Positions 24,209 through 36,200 of a stretch of DNA of 64,000 nt are shown here, piece by piece (the first letter of the stretch is position 1; each line of letters begins with the position of its first letter). This DNA is from Clostridiales bacterium. GTDB taxonomy: Bacteria; Bacillota; Clostridia; Oscillospirales; Oscillospiraceae. The notes beneath the pieces were generated by a model. It searched no databases. It worked only from the letters and a program-made list of their open reading frames with translations, and was not told where the DNA came from. The translations under genes and the position numbers were made by a program. The stretch spans positions 1 through 64,000 of the forward strand of contig JALERU010000049.1 in assembly GCA_022764045.1 (NCBI GenBank), written 5' to 3'.

Positions 24209-24622
24209 ATGCTTGATACAATACCTAACGAAGAAGAAATGACAGCTTTAGTTGGAAAATCTCTATATGATGTATGGAAGAAGTTATGTGCTTTCATTGA
24301 TGAACAATATGACATGGATTGTTTGTGGAATAACGGCGGTAAAGCATGGAAATATGAATATAAATATCGTCGGGGCGGTAAAACACTGTGCACGTTATAT
24401 GCAAGAGAAAACTGTGTGGGTTTTATGATTATCTTAGGGAAAGACGAACGGTTAAAATTTGAAGCAGATAGGGAAAATTACGCAAAAGAAGTTCAAGAAA
24501 TATATGACGAAGCTCAAACTTACCATGATGGGAAATGGATCATGTTTGAGCCAGTGGATACTTCTTTGTTTCATGATTTCATTCGACTGTTGAGAATCAA
24601 AAGAAAGCCAAACAGAAAGTAA
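24209..24622 (+). CDS. DUF3788-family protein
   Basis: A 137-residue cytosolic protein of the DUF3788 type: an N-terminal helix (LVGKSLYDVWKKLCAFIDEQYDM), an antiparallel-sheet core with KAWKYEYKYRRGGKTLCTLY and a C-terminal basic tail (RIKRKPNRK). Function unknown. ATG 24209 has AGGAGG upstream. The gene is markedly AT-rich compared with everything around it and lies between two copies of the guaA 3' end, so it was probably acquired by integration. Confidence 0.75.
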   Translation: MLDTIPNEEEMTALVGKSLYDVWKKLCAFIDEQYDMDCLWNNGGKAWKYEYKYRRGGKTLCTLYARENCVGFMIILGKDERLKFEADRENYAKEVQEIYDEAQTYHDGKWIMFEPVDTSLFHDFIRLLRIKRKPNRK

Positions 24623-24709
24623 AGTTACTATTGAATCATACAATATCTGGTTTATTTGGCTGATTTATTGCATCTTATTGGTATAAGCCATTTCTAACTT
24701 CCAGTTTGC

Positions 24710-24720
24710 TGAGTGGGAGT
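24710..24720 (+). repeat. Right copy of the guaA 3'-end direct repeat (att-like)
   Basis: TGAGTGGGAGT, identical to 24061-24071 and followed here by AAA instead of GAG. Read as guaA it would give a TAA stop, as expected for the original, pre-integration gene end. Confidence 0.55.
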
Positions 24721-24725
24721 AAATC

Positions 24726-24769
24726 GCAACGCCCCAAAAGTCTTTCTGCCTTGGTTTTTGGGGCGTTGC
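24726..24769 (+). terminator. Terminator just after the right repeat
   Basis: Perfect 14-bp stem (24726-24739 with 24756-24769). It may be the original guaA terminator displaced by the insertion. Confidence 0.65.
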
Positions 24770-24980
24770 TCTCATCTGGAATCATTGCCACTATACTTAT
24801 TGGAGCCTTTTTATATTCCTTACAGACATGTTTGACATGGAGTAACAGCTTGCGTCCATCCGAAGTCCGCCGAACCAGGATCTGGTTTCCAAGTCTACAA
24901 AGAGAACTGCTCTAAAAAATTGTGCAAAATCGCTTTTGCATTTTGGAAACCAAGGTGATATATTGTCTTAGAACTAAATA

Positions 24981-25111
24981 TGGGTGATAAACGACACATG
25001 TTGCGCAATGCGCGTAAATCTGATTACGGTACAACAGCGGTTTCATGTGTTCGTGTTTTTACAGCACATGGCTCCCCATGTGCTGTTTTTTGTTGCCCAT
25101 CAACAAGGAGG
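24981..25111 (+). promoter_or_regulatory. Structured leader of the MATE-kinase gene; candidate guanidine-IV (mepA) riboswitch
   Basis: A closing stem CGACACATG/CATGTGTTCG (24992-25000 with 25044-25053) surrounds two small hairpins, GCGC-AAT-GCGC (25003-25013) and CGTAA/TTACG (25013-25028), and is followed by an intrinsic terminator. CATGTG of the closing stem can also pair with CACATG of the terminator's left arm, so the two folds exclude each other, as in transcriptional riboswitches. The mepA motif (guanidine-IV) precedes MATE genes in Clostridia; class assignment is inferred from context and general layout. Confidence 0.5.
25061..25091 (+). terminator. Attenuator terminator ahead of the MATE-kinase gene
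   Basis: Perfect 10-bp stem ACAGCACATG/CATGTGCTGT plus a run of six T, 28 bp before the start codon. Confidence 0.85.
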
Positions 25112-25118
25112 AGACAAC

Positions 25119-27083
25119 ATGCAAGAAAGCAACTATTTGGGAACAGAACGTCCGGGAAAATTGTTAAGGCAATTTGCGATCCCATGTATTTTTTCCCTGA
25201 TCATCTCATGCCTTTATAACATCGTTGACCAGATCTTTGTCGGAAACGGCGTCGGTTATTTGGGAAACGCCGCAACGGGCGTAATCTTCCCCATTACCGT
25301 CATCGGCTGGGGCGCGTCTCTGCTCTTCGGTGACGGCGCCGCCGCTTCGCTGAGCGTGTCTCTGGGTCGAAATGAGACCAAGAATATCCACCGAAGCGTC
25401 GGTAACAGCGTGCTGGGCTCTTTCCTTTCCGGCGTTGTCATCATTGTTATCTGCTATTTGTTTGGCGACTCCCTGCTGTTGTTGATTGGCGCCACTGACG
25501 CCAACTTAGCACTTGCCCATGACTACGGCTTTATCATCTACGCCATGATGCCCCTGGCCCTGGTCCAGAACACCCTGGCCTCCATCATCCGGGCAGACGG
25601 CAGTCCCCGCTACGCCATGGGTGCGATGCTAGTGGGCGCTGTTTTGAATATTATCGGCGATCCCGTGGCCATCTTTGTCTTGGATCTGGGCATCAAGGGC
25701 GCCGCTTACGCTACCATCATCGGGCAGTTTGTCAGCTTCCTGATCTGCGTTGCCTATTTGAGAAAGAGCAAATCTTTCCGCCTCTCTCTGGCCAGCTTCT
25801 GGCCGGACTTCACCCAGCTCAAGCGGGTCATGGCTCTGGGTACTTCCAGCTTTTTGACCCAGCTCTCCATTGTCATCATCACCGTGATTAACAACATTCT
25901 TCTGGTGAGCTATGGCGCTCAGTCCGTCTACGGCGAGGACATTCCCCTGGCAGCCTTCGTGGTCATTATGAAGCTCTTCCAGATTGTGCTGAACATTGCC
26001 ATCGGCATCGCCGCCGGCGCCCAGCCCATTGTGGGGTATAACTACGGCGCGGGGAACTATGACCGGGTCAAGACGCTGTTAAAGCTCATCCTCAAATGGA
26101 CAGCCATCGTCTGTGTGATCTGTACCGTCTTCTTTGAGGCCATTCCCTTGGTGTTTATCCGCATGTTCGGAGCCGATGGGGAACTGTACACCCAGTTTGC
26201 CGTCCAGTGCCTGCGGATCTACCTTGCCCTCATTCTCTTTACTTGCCTCCAGAAGGTGTGCGCCATCTTCCTGCAGTCCATTGGCCACGCCAAAACGGCG
26301 GCTCCCCTGTCTGTGCTGCGGGACCTTTTCCTTATCATCTTCTCCCTGATCCTGCCCAGGAAGGTAGGGGTCACCGGCATTTTCTGGGCGGCTCCCACAG
26401 CGGATCTCATCGCCATCGGCATCACTGCCGCCGTCATGGTTCGGCTGTGGAAGCAGTTGGGAACCCAAGAGACCCCCTCCGGCGAGGCCGACGCTCCGAT
26501 TCTCCAACCCTCCAAGCCCGGCATCATTCTCACCATTTCCCGGGAGCACGGCTCCGCCGGCAAACGCATTGGCCAAATGGTGGCGGAAAAAATGGGGGTT
26601 CCCTGCTATTACAAGGAAATGATTGCCCTGGCCGCAAAAGAAAGCGGCCTGTCGAAAGGCTTTATTTCCAGCATCGACTCCGACGAAAATGCCGTCATGA
26701 AGGAGCTGTATTTAAGCACAAACGTCATCCAGCAGGCCATCACCGCCCAAGACCAAGCCATCAAGCAGATTGCGTCCATGGGCGCCTGCGTCATCATCGG
26801 TCGGGCCGCAGATTATGTACTCCGAAACCACAAAAACGTGGTTCGCGTATTTATTTACGCGCCGGAGGAATACCGGATCAACAAGGTGATGGAGATGTAC
26901 GGCGACACAAGAGAGGAAGGCAAACGGAGCATCGCCCGTTCTGACTCTGCCCGGTCCGCTTACTACAAGAGCATCTCCGGTCGGGCATGGGGTGACCCCC
27001 ACGAGTATGATCTCTGTGTCAACAGCTCCATTGGGATCGACGCCACGGCAAACTTGATCTGCGATTACTTCAATGGCATGTAA
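25119..27083 (+). CDS. MATE-family efflux transporter fused to a cytidylate-kinase-like domain
   Basis: A 654-residue fusion. Residues 1 to about 450 are a full 12-segment MATE antiporter with the typical DQIFVG and GAGNYDRVK segments. After a linker (about 450-466), residues 467-654 form a cytidylate-kinase-like (Cytidylate_kin2) domain: P-loop-like SREHGSAGKRIG, IIGRAADYVL, RVFIYAPEEYRI and the RSAYYKSISGRAWGD lid region. The kinase substrate is unknown; the domain may be regulatory. ATG 25119 is set by AAGGAGGAG; the open frame upstream is the leader RNA. Likely controlled by that leader. Confidence 0.88.
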   Translation: MQESNYLGTERPGKLLRQFAIPCIFSLIISCLYNIVDQIFVGNGVGYLGNAATGVIFPITVIGWGASLLFGDGAAASLSVSLGRNETKNIHRSVGNSVLGSFLSGVVIIVICYLFGDSLLLLIGATDANLALAHDYGFIIYAMMPLALVQNTLASIIRADGSPRYAMGAMLVGAVLNIIGDPVAIFVLDLGIKGAAYATIIGQFVSFLICVAYLRKSKSFRLSLASFWPDFTQLKRVMALGTSSFLTQLSIVIITVINNILLVSYGAQSVYGEDIPLAAFVVIMKLFQIVLNIAIGIAAGAQPIVGYNYGAGNYDRVKTLLKLILKWTAIVCVICTVFFEAIPLVFIRMFGADGELYTQFAVQCLRIYLALILFTCLQKVCAIFLQSIGHAKTAAPLSVLRDLFLIIFSLILPRKVGVTGIFWAAPTADLIAIGITAAVMVRLWKQLGTQETPSGEADAPILQPSKPGIILTISREHGSAGKRIGQMVAEKMGVPCYYKEMIALAAKESGLSKGFISSIDSDENAVMKELYLSTNVIQQAITAQDQAIKQIASMGACVIIGRAADYVLRNHKNVVRVFIYAPEEYRINKVMEMYGDTREEGKRSIARSDSARSAYYKSISGRAWGDPHEYDLCVNSSIGIDATANLICDYFNGM

Positions 27084-27148
27084 TTTTACCACTAGGCCAT
27101 CCTTTGCATCCGGCGCGACACATCCCCTTTCCCCGTAATTTGCCCAGC

Positions 27149-27210
27149 AAAAGCCCCCTCCCTGCGGTTTCGAGACGTTGTCTCGCCTGTCCGCGGGGAG
27201 GGGGCTTTGT
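27149..27210. terminator. Bidirectional terminator between MATE-kinase and giant surface-protein genes
   Basis: Long stem AAAAGCCCCCTCCC/GGGAGGGGGCTTT (27149-27162 with 27196-27208) that carries an inner CGAGAC/GTCTCG hairpin (27171-27185). Confidence 0.8.
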
Positions 27211-27234
27211 TCATGGGTTACGCCTGCAAATTCG

Positions 27235-30200
27235 TTACTTTTTCCAGGTCTCTGCCGTGTAGTCCTTGTTGATGGTGAAATCGTGCTCGGTGGTCGCCTC
27301 TGCGATCTGATACCAGGCCCAGTGGGCGTTGGTCACATCCGGGAAGACACGGCCCTCTCCCCGGTCGATGGCGTCATTGTCGCACAAGCGTCCCAGCATG
27401 CGGTTGGTCATGGTGGCGGCCTGGGCCCGGGTGATCAGGTCATCCGGCCCGAAGAGGTTGCCGCCATAGCCGCTCACCCAGCCGTAGGAGGCCACCACGT
27501 TGATGTACTGGTAAGCCCAATGGCTCTCCGGCACGTCCACAAAGGTGGTCTTGGCTGCCGTAGTCTTCTTGCCAAAGCGGGTGGCGATGGCAGAGAACTC
27601 CGCCCGGGTGATGGCCCGCTCCGGTTCATAGCGGTCGCTGCCCACGCCGTTGATCATGCCCATGGAGGCCAGGGTGTTCACCGCCTGGGCATACCAGGCG
27701 TTCTCGGGCACATCCTCAAACTGGACGGTGATGGGAACATCCTTCTTCAGCAGCAGGTTGTAGAACATCTGGGCTACCTCCGCCCGGGTAATGCTCCGCT
27801 CCGGCCCGAAGGTGCCGTTGGGATACCCAAAGAGGAAGGGGTCATGATCCTTGGTGTTCAGGATGGACGAGACCCCGGTGTCGTCGGGGGTCACCGGCTT
27901 GGGGTCCGGGTCGGGAGTGGGGGTCGGCTTCGAGCTGGAGATTTTGGTGAAGGTCACCATCACATAGGTGTCTTTGGTGATTTTCGTGATGGTATAGCTG
28001 TTTGTGCTGTCCAGCGTCACCTCTGCGCCGTTCACCGTGACCTTATCCAGTTGGTAGCCACTGTTTACGGTGACTGTGACCGTGAAATCGCTGCCATGGG
28101 CCACTGTTGCGGAAGGAGTAATGCTGCCGCCGGTACCCGCCTGGGTATAGACTTGACAGGTCTTAGTGGCAAACACGGCGTACAAGGTAGTGTCTTTGGT
28201 GATCGTGATGTTCGGATCTTGGATTGTGGTCGTACTATCTTTATTCTCTGACCAGCCACAGAACACATAGCCGTCCTTCAAATCATAGGGCTGGAGTGCC
28301 TTGATGTTCACAGTGCTGCTGGGCTTGAAGAACATTTCACTGGGCAGAGTGGCGATCTGATCTCTGGTGCTGGAGCCGGCAACTGTGAAATCGAAGTTCA
28401 TCTTGTAGAAAACGCTCATTGCCTCCGGGGTTGCCCACACGGCGAAGAGCTTGACGTCCTCACTGCCCATCAGGAAGGTGCCGTCCTTACCATACAGGAT
28501 CTTCACTTGGCTGAGGTCTGTTAGGGTATCCTTATACTCTACCGTACTCCAGCCGGCGAACTGTGCGCCCTCTTTGGTCAGGTCTTTGCCCTCCAACACC
28601 TTAACGGTTTTGCCGGGGCTGTAGGTATTGTTATCTACTGGCGCCGTTCCCGTGCCGCCGTTGAGATCGTAGGTCACAGTGTGGGCCACATTCGCCGTCC
28701 ACATGGCGTACAAGGTGGTGTCGCCAGTGATCGTGAAGGTCGCGCCGGGCTGGTAGAGTGTTCCCTTCCCGTCCGCCTGGGTGTTCCAACCGTTGAAGGT
28801 ATAGTCCTCGCGGGTCAGGCCGTTTTTGACGGTGACAGTGGCGTCCTTTTGGTACGCTGTATTGTCCGTGGGAACAGTAACACCTTCTGCGCCGTTTGCT
28901 TTATAGGTCACAGTGAAGGTTTTGTTTGCCGTCCACTGGGCCATAAAGGTTACATTGGCATCACCAACCGTATAGGTTTTAGTACCATTCTTGCCATAGA
29001 CTGTATCCTCCCCGTCGATTTTCCAACCGTCGAAGGTGTAGCCCTCGCGGGTGGGTTCGTCGGTAACGATAGTGTGCGTCGCATCCTTTCCAAGGAGGAA
29101 AGCGGTCGATGCGATCTTACTATCCTCGCCGCCGTTGGCCCGGTAGGACAACAGGCGGTGGGTAAGGAGCAGTTCATTCTTGACCCACAGCGGGGATAGA
29201 TCCACGTTGTCTGTCAGGGTTAAACTCTCTCCCGGCTGATACAGATGACCCAGGTCGCCGTCACCGATGTCCTCTGCGGTGTTAAAGATTTTTTCTTTCT
29301 CACCAGGCGTCCAGCCCAGGAAGGTGTAGCCCTCTTTCGTTAAGCCCTCAGAGCTTCTCAGTTCCACCGGATTACCGCGCTCCACAGGCTCGCTTTCTTC
29401 TGTCGTACTATCCGACAGATGGTACGTCACCTTAACCTTTCCGATCTCTGTCCACACAGCGGTGAGGGTGGTATCGCCAGTGATCGTGAAGGTCTGGCCG
29501 GGTTGGTATGTCGTGTCGTTCAACTTCCAGCCGGCAAAAGTGTAACCATCGCGGGTCGGGCCCTTTAGAACGGTGACAGTGGTATCAGGTAGGTATTGGC
29601 CGTTGTCCGTAGGTCCATCCTGGCCGCCATTGGCCTCATAGGTCACAGTATACCTGGCTTCCTCATAGTCCGGCTTGCCGTTGCCATTCTCATCCTTCGC
29701 CCACAGGGCGTAGAGGGTGGTGTACTTCGTTACGCCATCAGGTTTTTTTACCTCGTATTCACTGCCAGGCAAATGATTCACTTTCGGGGGTGTCGTCAGT
29801 AACTTCTCCGGATTTTCCGTCCACCCCAGGAACACTGCACCATTGCGTGTTGGAGCATCATTTTGTGCACCTGCCAGTATGACCTTGTCACCGACCTTAC
29901 ACTCCTGCGCGGCGGGCGCGCCAACACCGCCGTTGGCGTCGTAGATCAGCAGGATATTGCCCTCCAGGAAGTCGGGGACTTCATTGTTGTCGCTGTCCGC
30001 GCCCCACACAGGGTACAGGTTGAAGGCCCCGTTGCTGGGGTTGCCCACATAGAAGCTGGCGCCTGTGGCATACACGCTGCCCAGCTTCACATAGTCGCTG
30101 AGGTTGTCTACGGCGTATTTAACGGTGTCTTCGCCTTGCCCATTTTGGGCCTGCGCCGTGGGGGTCCAGCCCATGAAGACATACTCCACATTGTCTTTCT

Positions 30201-33200
30201 TATACGTCAGGCTCCCCTCGTCTTTTGCCGTAGCCATCGCGCCGATGAGATAGGTCTGATCGTCCGTGGGAGGGGTACCCGTAGCAATACCCTTGTCATA
30301 GACCACCTTCACCGTGCTTTGCACCACGTCTGCCCGGCCGTCTCCGTCGGTGTCGTAGCCCCAGATGGCGTAGAGGGTGGTGAGCGTTTTCTCCGGCCTC
30401 AGGGTCTGGCCGGCATAGATCATCGCGGGCAGGTTGTCGCCCTTTTTGTAGATCTTCCCGTTGTCGTTCTCCTGGGACCAGCCCACGAAGAGGACGGGAT
30501 ACTCTTTGTCACCCACTGTGCTCTTATCGTGGGTCATGCCGCTGCCCGAAGCCACGCTGAAGGTTCCCTGGCTGTGGGCATCCGCAGGCAGACTCTCGGC
30601 ATTGCCGCCGTTGGCGTCGTACTTCAGGGTGTACTGCATGGGGCCGATTTGGAACGTTTTTGTTGTGGTCCCGGTGTAGTTGCCCATGCCGGTGATGGTA
30701 ACTTTGGCCGTGGCCCCGGGCTGGACGTTGTCGGTAACGCTAATGGTGTAGTCTTTGCCGAGTTCCAGCGTTTTCTCGCCGTCCTCGATAGTCAGCTTGG
30801 GTACCACAGCGTTGCCGGTGTAAGGTTGCTCTGGAATAGCGGAAACCATACTGTTTTCGATTGTCTTTGGTGTGACCACTACTGTGGTAGAACCAAAAGC
30901 AGCAGTCGGCGTATCTCCAACTGTATCGCTATACTCAGCCTGGATTACGTAAGTACCCGCATCACCAGTTTTGAACGAAGCTATATCATCCGTTTTTGTT
31001 ACCTCGATAGTTTGGCTACTTCCCGCCGTTGGATAACAAATTACAGTGTAGCTTGCAGCAGAAGTCACATCCTTCTCACCAAACATTGCTGTCAGCGTTG
31101 CGGTTCCTCCGTCTGGGTTGTAGACCCCACCGCCATTCGCAGTCAGTGCAAGGTAGCTTCCCTCCTTTACCACCATGAAGGGCAGTTTGATGCTTTTGCT
31201 ATAGTTGGTTCCCTTAGCAGTTACTATAGCATAATAGCTGCCTACCGAATCTTGTGTAATTGCTGTATTGGGTCCGACTTCGGTTCCGTCCTGCTTATAA
31301 TATTTCACAGTAAAATGTGTATTCGGATCAAGCTTCTCAGACCCTTTCTCCTTCCAGTAAGTCACCTCCGGCACAGGCCAGGTTGCTCCATCCTTTGCCT
31401 CTACATAGGCAATGGTAGCAACAATGCGCTCTGCGGCGGTTTGATTCCCGGTGCCAATCGCTTTCTTCTGGATCGTCAACACCGGGTTATCCTTTAGCTC
31501 ACTATTCTTCAAATGAATCGTATAGTTTGGCCCAGCCGAAAGGGTGCTGCCTTCATCCAGGTTCAGCGCATAAGTACCTGCGTTCTCGCCAGCAACTCTG
31601 CCCGGTTTCCCGGTGACATTGATTCCTTGAAGTGGTTTATACTCACTGGGATCGTCTACTCCACCTTCTTCTGTAGACTTTTCGTACACCTCATAGCTAT
31701 ACTCCGGGTCATTCTCACCATAGACCTTTACGGTGTTCCCCACCGCCACATAGATGTCCTTGGGCTCGATCTCAAACTTCACCGCCCGGCTGCCGGTGTA
31801 GTTGCCGGCGCCCACGAGCACTGCCGTGGCCGTACCCGCGTTGGTGTTGTCGATATAGGTCAGGTTGTAGTCGGTCCCGTAGGTCAGCTCTGCGTGCGGC
31901 GTAAGCCCACCGGTGCTCAGTCCAGCGTAGGTAACATCATTTAGGCCGCCGCTAAAGGTAATCGCTTTGCCAGTGTAGGTCTTCCCCGCAATAGGATCGA
32001 CCTTCACATCGGTAGTACCACCGTCGGTATTCCCTTCCGCCAAATCCTTGGCCTTCACCGTAAAGGTCGCCTCACCAAACGCCCCCGCATAGTTCCCCGT
32101 GCCGTTGACGTGGATGGTGTAGGTACCCGCGTTGATAAACTCTGTGGAAGCGCTGGCAAATGTCTCGCTCTCCGTCACCGTTTTCCCGGTGGTGTCGGTG
32201 TAACTGTAGGTCATGGAGTAGTTGTTGCTGTTGAGGGCCGCGCCGCCCTCGGTCTTTACGGTAACCTTGGGCCGGTAGGCGTCGGCCTTATAGGTGACCT
32301 GATTGTCGGGGATCTCCACCTGCAACGTCTTGCCGGCGGTCACCACGGAGAAGGTCTGCTCCAGCTGGTTGGTGTAGTTCCCCATGCCGGTGATGACCAC
32401 CTTATACTCTCCCACCGCAATGGGCGCAGCGGAGAGCTGCGACCAGTTGGGGGTCTCCGTTGTCCCGTTGTTCCGATAGTAGGTCAGCGTGTAGTCCCTG
32501 CTCTCATGGAGGGTCTGGGTGCCCAGAGAGGCCAGTGGCGCTTGGAAGGTCAGGCTCTCCAGCGGGGTCACGGGGTAGCCGGTGTACTCCACCTGGTTTT
32601 TGCAGGTTACCTTAATCCCATCGGCGGGCTGTTCCGGCTTGGGGTCGTCATCCTCCACCTCGCACAGGCTCTTGGGATGGATGGAAAACATGGTGTCGCT
32701 GGACACGGTAAGGATGTAGTTCGGCCCTGCGGTGAAGGTGTTCAGGGAGTAATAGTAGTTGCCCACGTCCTCGCCTTCCGCGCGGTAGAGGGTGCCAGTG
32801 GGATAGTTCTCCGGTTTCTCTTCATCATAGAGGAAGAACCCAGACTCGCCAATTTCCCCGGCCGCGCCGTCCCGTTCATTTTCGCCCACCAGGGTGCTTA
32901 GGTTTGTTTCATAGGTAAACGTGGGGATGTCGTCGCCGTAAATCTTGCTGTTGTCCTTCACCGTAACCGTCACCGGCCGGGGGGTGACGCGCATAAAGAA
33001 GTAGCCAAACTTGTTCGGGTCTTTCTCCTGGGTCATCTTCACCACATAGCCGCCCATGTCCAGGATCTTGTATTTTGCGGGGACTAGGGTACTATCATCT
33101 CCGTCGCTGGTTTTGTAATAATCCTCCAAGCTGGCGATCTTCACCTCGTAGTTGTCAAAGCTGGGCTCCAACCGGTTTGCCTCTCTCTTCACTTCCTCAA

Positions 33201-36200
33201 TGTTCAGGTCCTGGAAGTTCAGATACCCAAACAGGTCGGTGGCCTGGTAGACGTACTCGTTGTTGCTGTCCTCAATCTTCAGATCACCATTCGGGAGAGT
33301 CACCGTTTTGACCTCAACCGTTTTTGTGCCCGTGTAGTTGCCTTGTCCGTTGAATGTAATCTGATCCGGGTTGTTCTCACTTCCCGGCTTCCCGTCTTCC
33401 GTAAGGAATATTTGCTCATAATCCCCGCCGGGAGAGAGCATCATGCCGTTGTAGGTGAGCACCGCTCTGGGCCGGGTGATACCCAGGTTATAGGTGGAGA
33501 CGTCGATTACCACCTTGGGGTGATCCACAATCTCCTCCACGTCCTTGTTATCAAGGCTTTTGGGATGCACGGTAAAAGGAATCGAATCCGTACCGCTATA
33601 GTTCCCCTTACCGGCCACAACAATTCTATAGGTGTCCGCATTGAGGATCAGGTTGGTGGCTACAAGTTCTGGCTCCGTCGTAGTGCTGCCGGTGGCAGGT
33701 TTGACTTCTCGGTATATCGACACCGTATAATCCCGGCCCTCCACCAGGATTTTGCCGCCGCTTCCTTTAACGGTCAGCTTGGGGTCAATCCGCTTGCCGG
33801 TGTAGATGGCTCCGTTCTCAGGCTCAACCTTTACAATGTCAATCTCATTCTGCCCAATCCTGATGGCGCCAATGGCCACATACTTGCCGGTACCATCGGT
33901 GGCCACCAACACGTGGCGGCCTGCATCCCGGGCCGGATCGTCAGGCAGGCCCACCTGGAGGGTGTACTGGGCGGCGTTCAGGCGCTCCGGTGTACTATCA
34001 CCGCTTTCCGATTTTTTCACCACCCGGAGGCTGTTGCCCGTGCTTCCTTCAAAGGTTTCGTCGTACATCTTCACGTCGCCGTCTACATAGATGTTCCCGT
34101 TGTAGGGCACGTTCAGAGGATCGGTTCCCCATTCCGCGTCTTCACCGTTCTTCGTCTGAATCGCCATGGTCAGCGGCTTTTCGGTGATGAGCAACGCCTG
34201 GTGGCCGGTGGCGGTGGCGCTGTAGTTGGGATCGGCCGCAAGGTCGATTCCCAGCGCAGTTGTCGCATTGGTAGAATTTTTTCCATCATAGGGATGAATC
34301 TCGATGGTATACAGCCCCTCGGCGCAGGGCAGGCCGTTGTCACCCACCTTAGCGTTGCTGTCGGCGGGGACGAAGGTGTAGGTTACGTTGTTCGTGCCCA
34401 GCTTGTTGCCGTAGATGTCGGTGATTTTCAAGCCATCGTCAGCTTTCTCGCCCTTGATCAGCTTCAGAATCGCAGCCTTGACCGCATCGGAGTCCGTCTC
34501 CACATTCTGAATGACCACATTGTTGGTCATCTCCGGGTTCAGCCGCCCGGTGTAGGGGGTGATTGTAAAGAGCTGCCCCTTCCAGCCGGAGACGCCGGTG
34601 TAGTTGACGCTCTGGCCCTCAATGGCGGCCACTTCCACCGAGTAGGTCCCCACACCCTGGCCGTCGATCTTTTGGACGGAGGGCTTTTTACCATCAAGCT
34701 CCACGCCGTACCACGAACCGGTGGCGGTGTAGTAGGTTTCATCGGCGTAGTAGTAGGTGGTGCCGCCGATTTCCCCGGCCTTGTTTCCTTCCGTCCCTTG
34801 CGTCGTCAGCTTCCGGTAATACACCTGCAAATCGTCGCCGCTGGTGAGGTTCAGGTTGGTGTGGTTATCCCGCACCCGCACGGTGCCCCCGCGGGAGGTG
34901 TTGCCGCCCTCCTGGCCCTTCGGGCCGATGTAAGAGGCGGTGTCCGGCGTCACGGAGGTGATGACCACCGACTCATCGCTGACCTTTTTCCGATGGATGG
35001 TCAGCTCGCTCAGGCCGCTGATGGAAGAGGCGCTGTTGTCGGCGCGATATTTGTCGTTGACCTTCCAGTAGTCGGCGTAGGAGGCCGCGTACTCATCGCC
35101 GCCGGTGAAGGAGCTGGTGAGGTAATAGATGTGATCATCGCTCGCCGGGAAGACCGGGTTGGCGTCGGTGCCGGTGTAGCGGTACAGCTTCGCCTCACCG
35201 TTGAACTGCACCCGGGCGGTGAGGACGCGGTTCTTCACGCCGTCCACCACCTGGGCCATGGTCACCGTGACCACGCCGTTGGCGTTGTTCACCGGGTTGC
35301 CGTAGGCGTCCTTCAAAACGGTGTCGATGGCCAGGGGGTGCGTTTTGTTGTCGTAGCCGTAGGCGCGCTCGTAGATGTAGTAGATGGGGTAGTAGGTGTC
35401 TTTCTCCATATCCTGTTTATTATTAGTTCCATCCGTCGGCTTCTCCGTGCGAATATTTTCATCCGTGGCATTGCCGTCTTTACTGTGCTCGGTGCACACC
35501 AGCCGGGGGATGACGTCCTTGACGCGGGGATAGAGGTAGCCGTCGGTGCCGATGAACCAGTTGGGGGCGTCGTCGCCGTCATTAGTATAGTTGCTCTTGT
35601 CCGTTGTCACCGAGTCTGCCAGCGCAAAGTGGCTGCGCAGGTTGTGGCCGGTGGTGCTGGCCGCCCGTTCAACATCGCCTTGAATCACCCGGCGTTCTGT
35701 GTATTTATTCTCGCTGACCAGACTACCCAGGTCCGTATAGATGGTGGCGGCGAGGTCGTCGCCCTCTGCGGAGGCATCGTACTCCGGCCAGGCCTTGTGC
35801 TCCAGGGCAGTGATGCAAGCGTTCCCATCTGCCAGCAGCACCTTCCCGGCGTGGCTGTCTTTGTCCATCTCCAGCGTGCCGCCGTTGGTTGCTGTAGTAG
35901 CGTTCACTGTCACGGCGTAGTTGCCATTTACATTCAGGGTGGCCTCGTTCAGGGTCAGTTTGCCGGAATTGCTTACCACAAACTGGCTGGTGGGATCTGC
36001 TCCGGCTGCTGCGGCGGCCACGCCGCCGGTTACGGTGCCGTTTTTCAGGGTCAGGTGGTAGTTGCTCAGGGTCTGCTGGGGCATGCCCTGGAGGTCCAGG
36101 GTGAAGTTGTTCAGGTCGAAGATGACGTTGGCGTTATCTGGCAGCCGAGCAAAACCCATGGTTACGCCAGTATTGCCGTAGTAGTGGACCGTGTTGTTCT

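Larger units (their letters stand above)
24623..24974. other. AT-rich gene-free stretch between island remnant and MATE leader
   Basis: Holds the right att-like repeat (24710), a terminator hairpin (24726) and a nested inverted repeat: TGGTTTCCAA (24883-24892) with TTGGAAACCA (24943-24952), enclosing a 7-bp stem TGCAAAA/TTTTGCA at 24923-24940. The short open frame across 24706-24915 has no RBS and no recognisable product. Confidence 0.6.

Noticed and set aside
24984-25118. Longer N-terminus for the MATE-kinase protein
   Set aside because: The segment is the structured leader with a terminator; ATG 25119 has a strong RBS and matches MATE starts.
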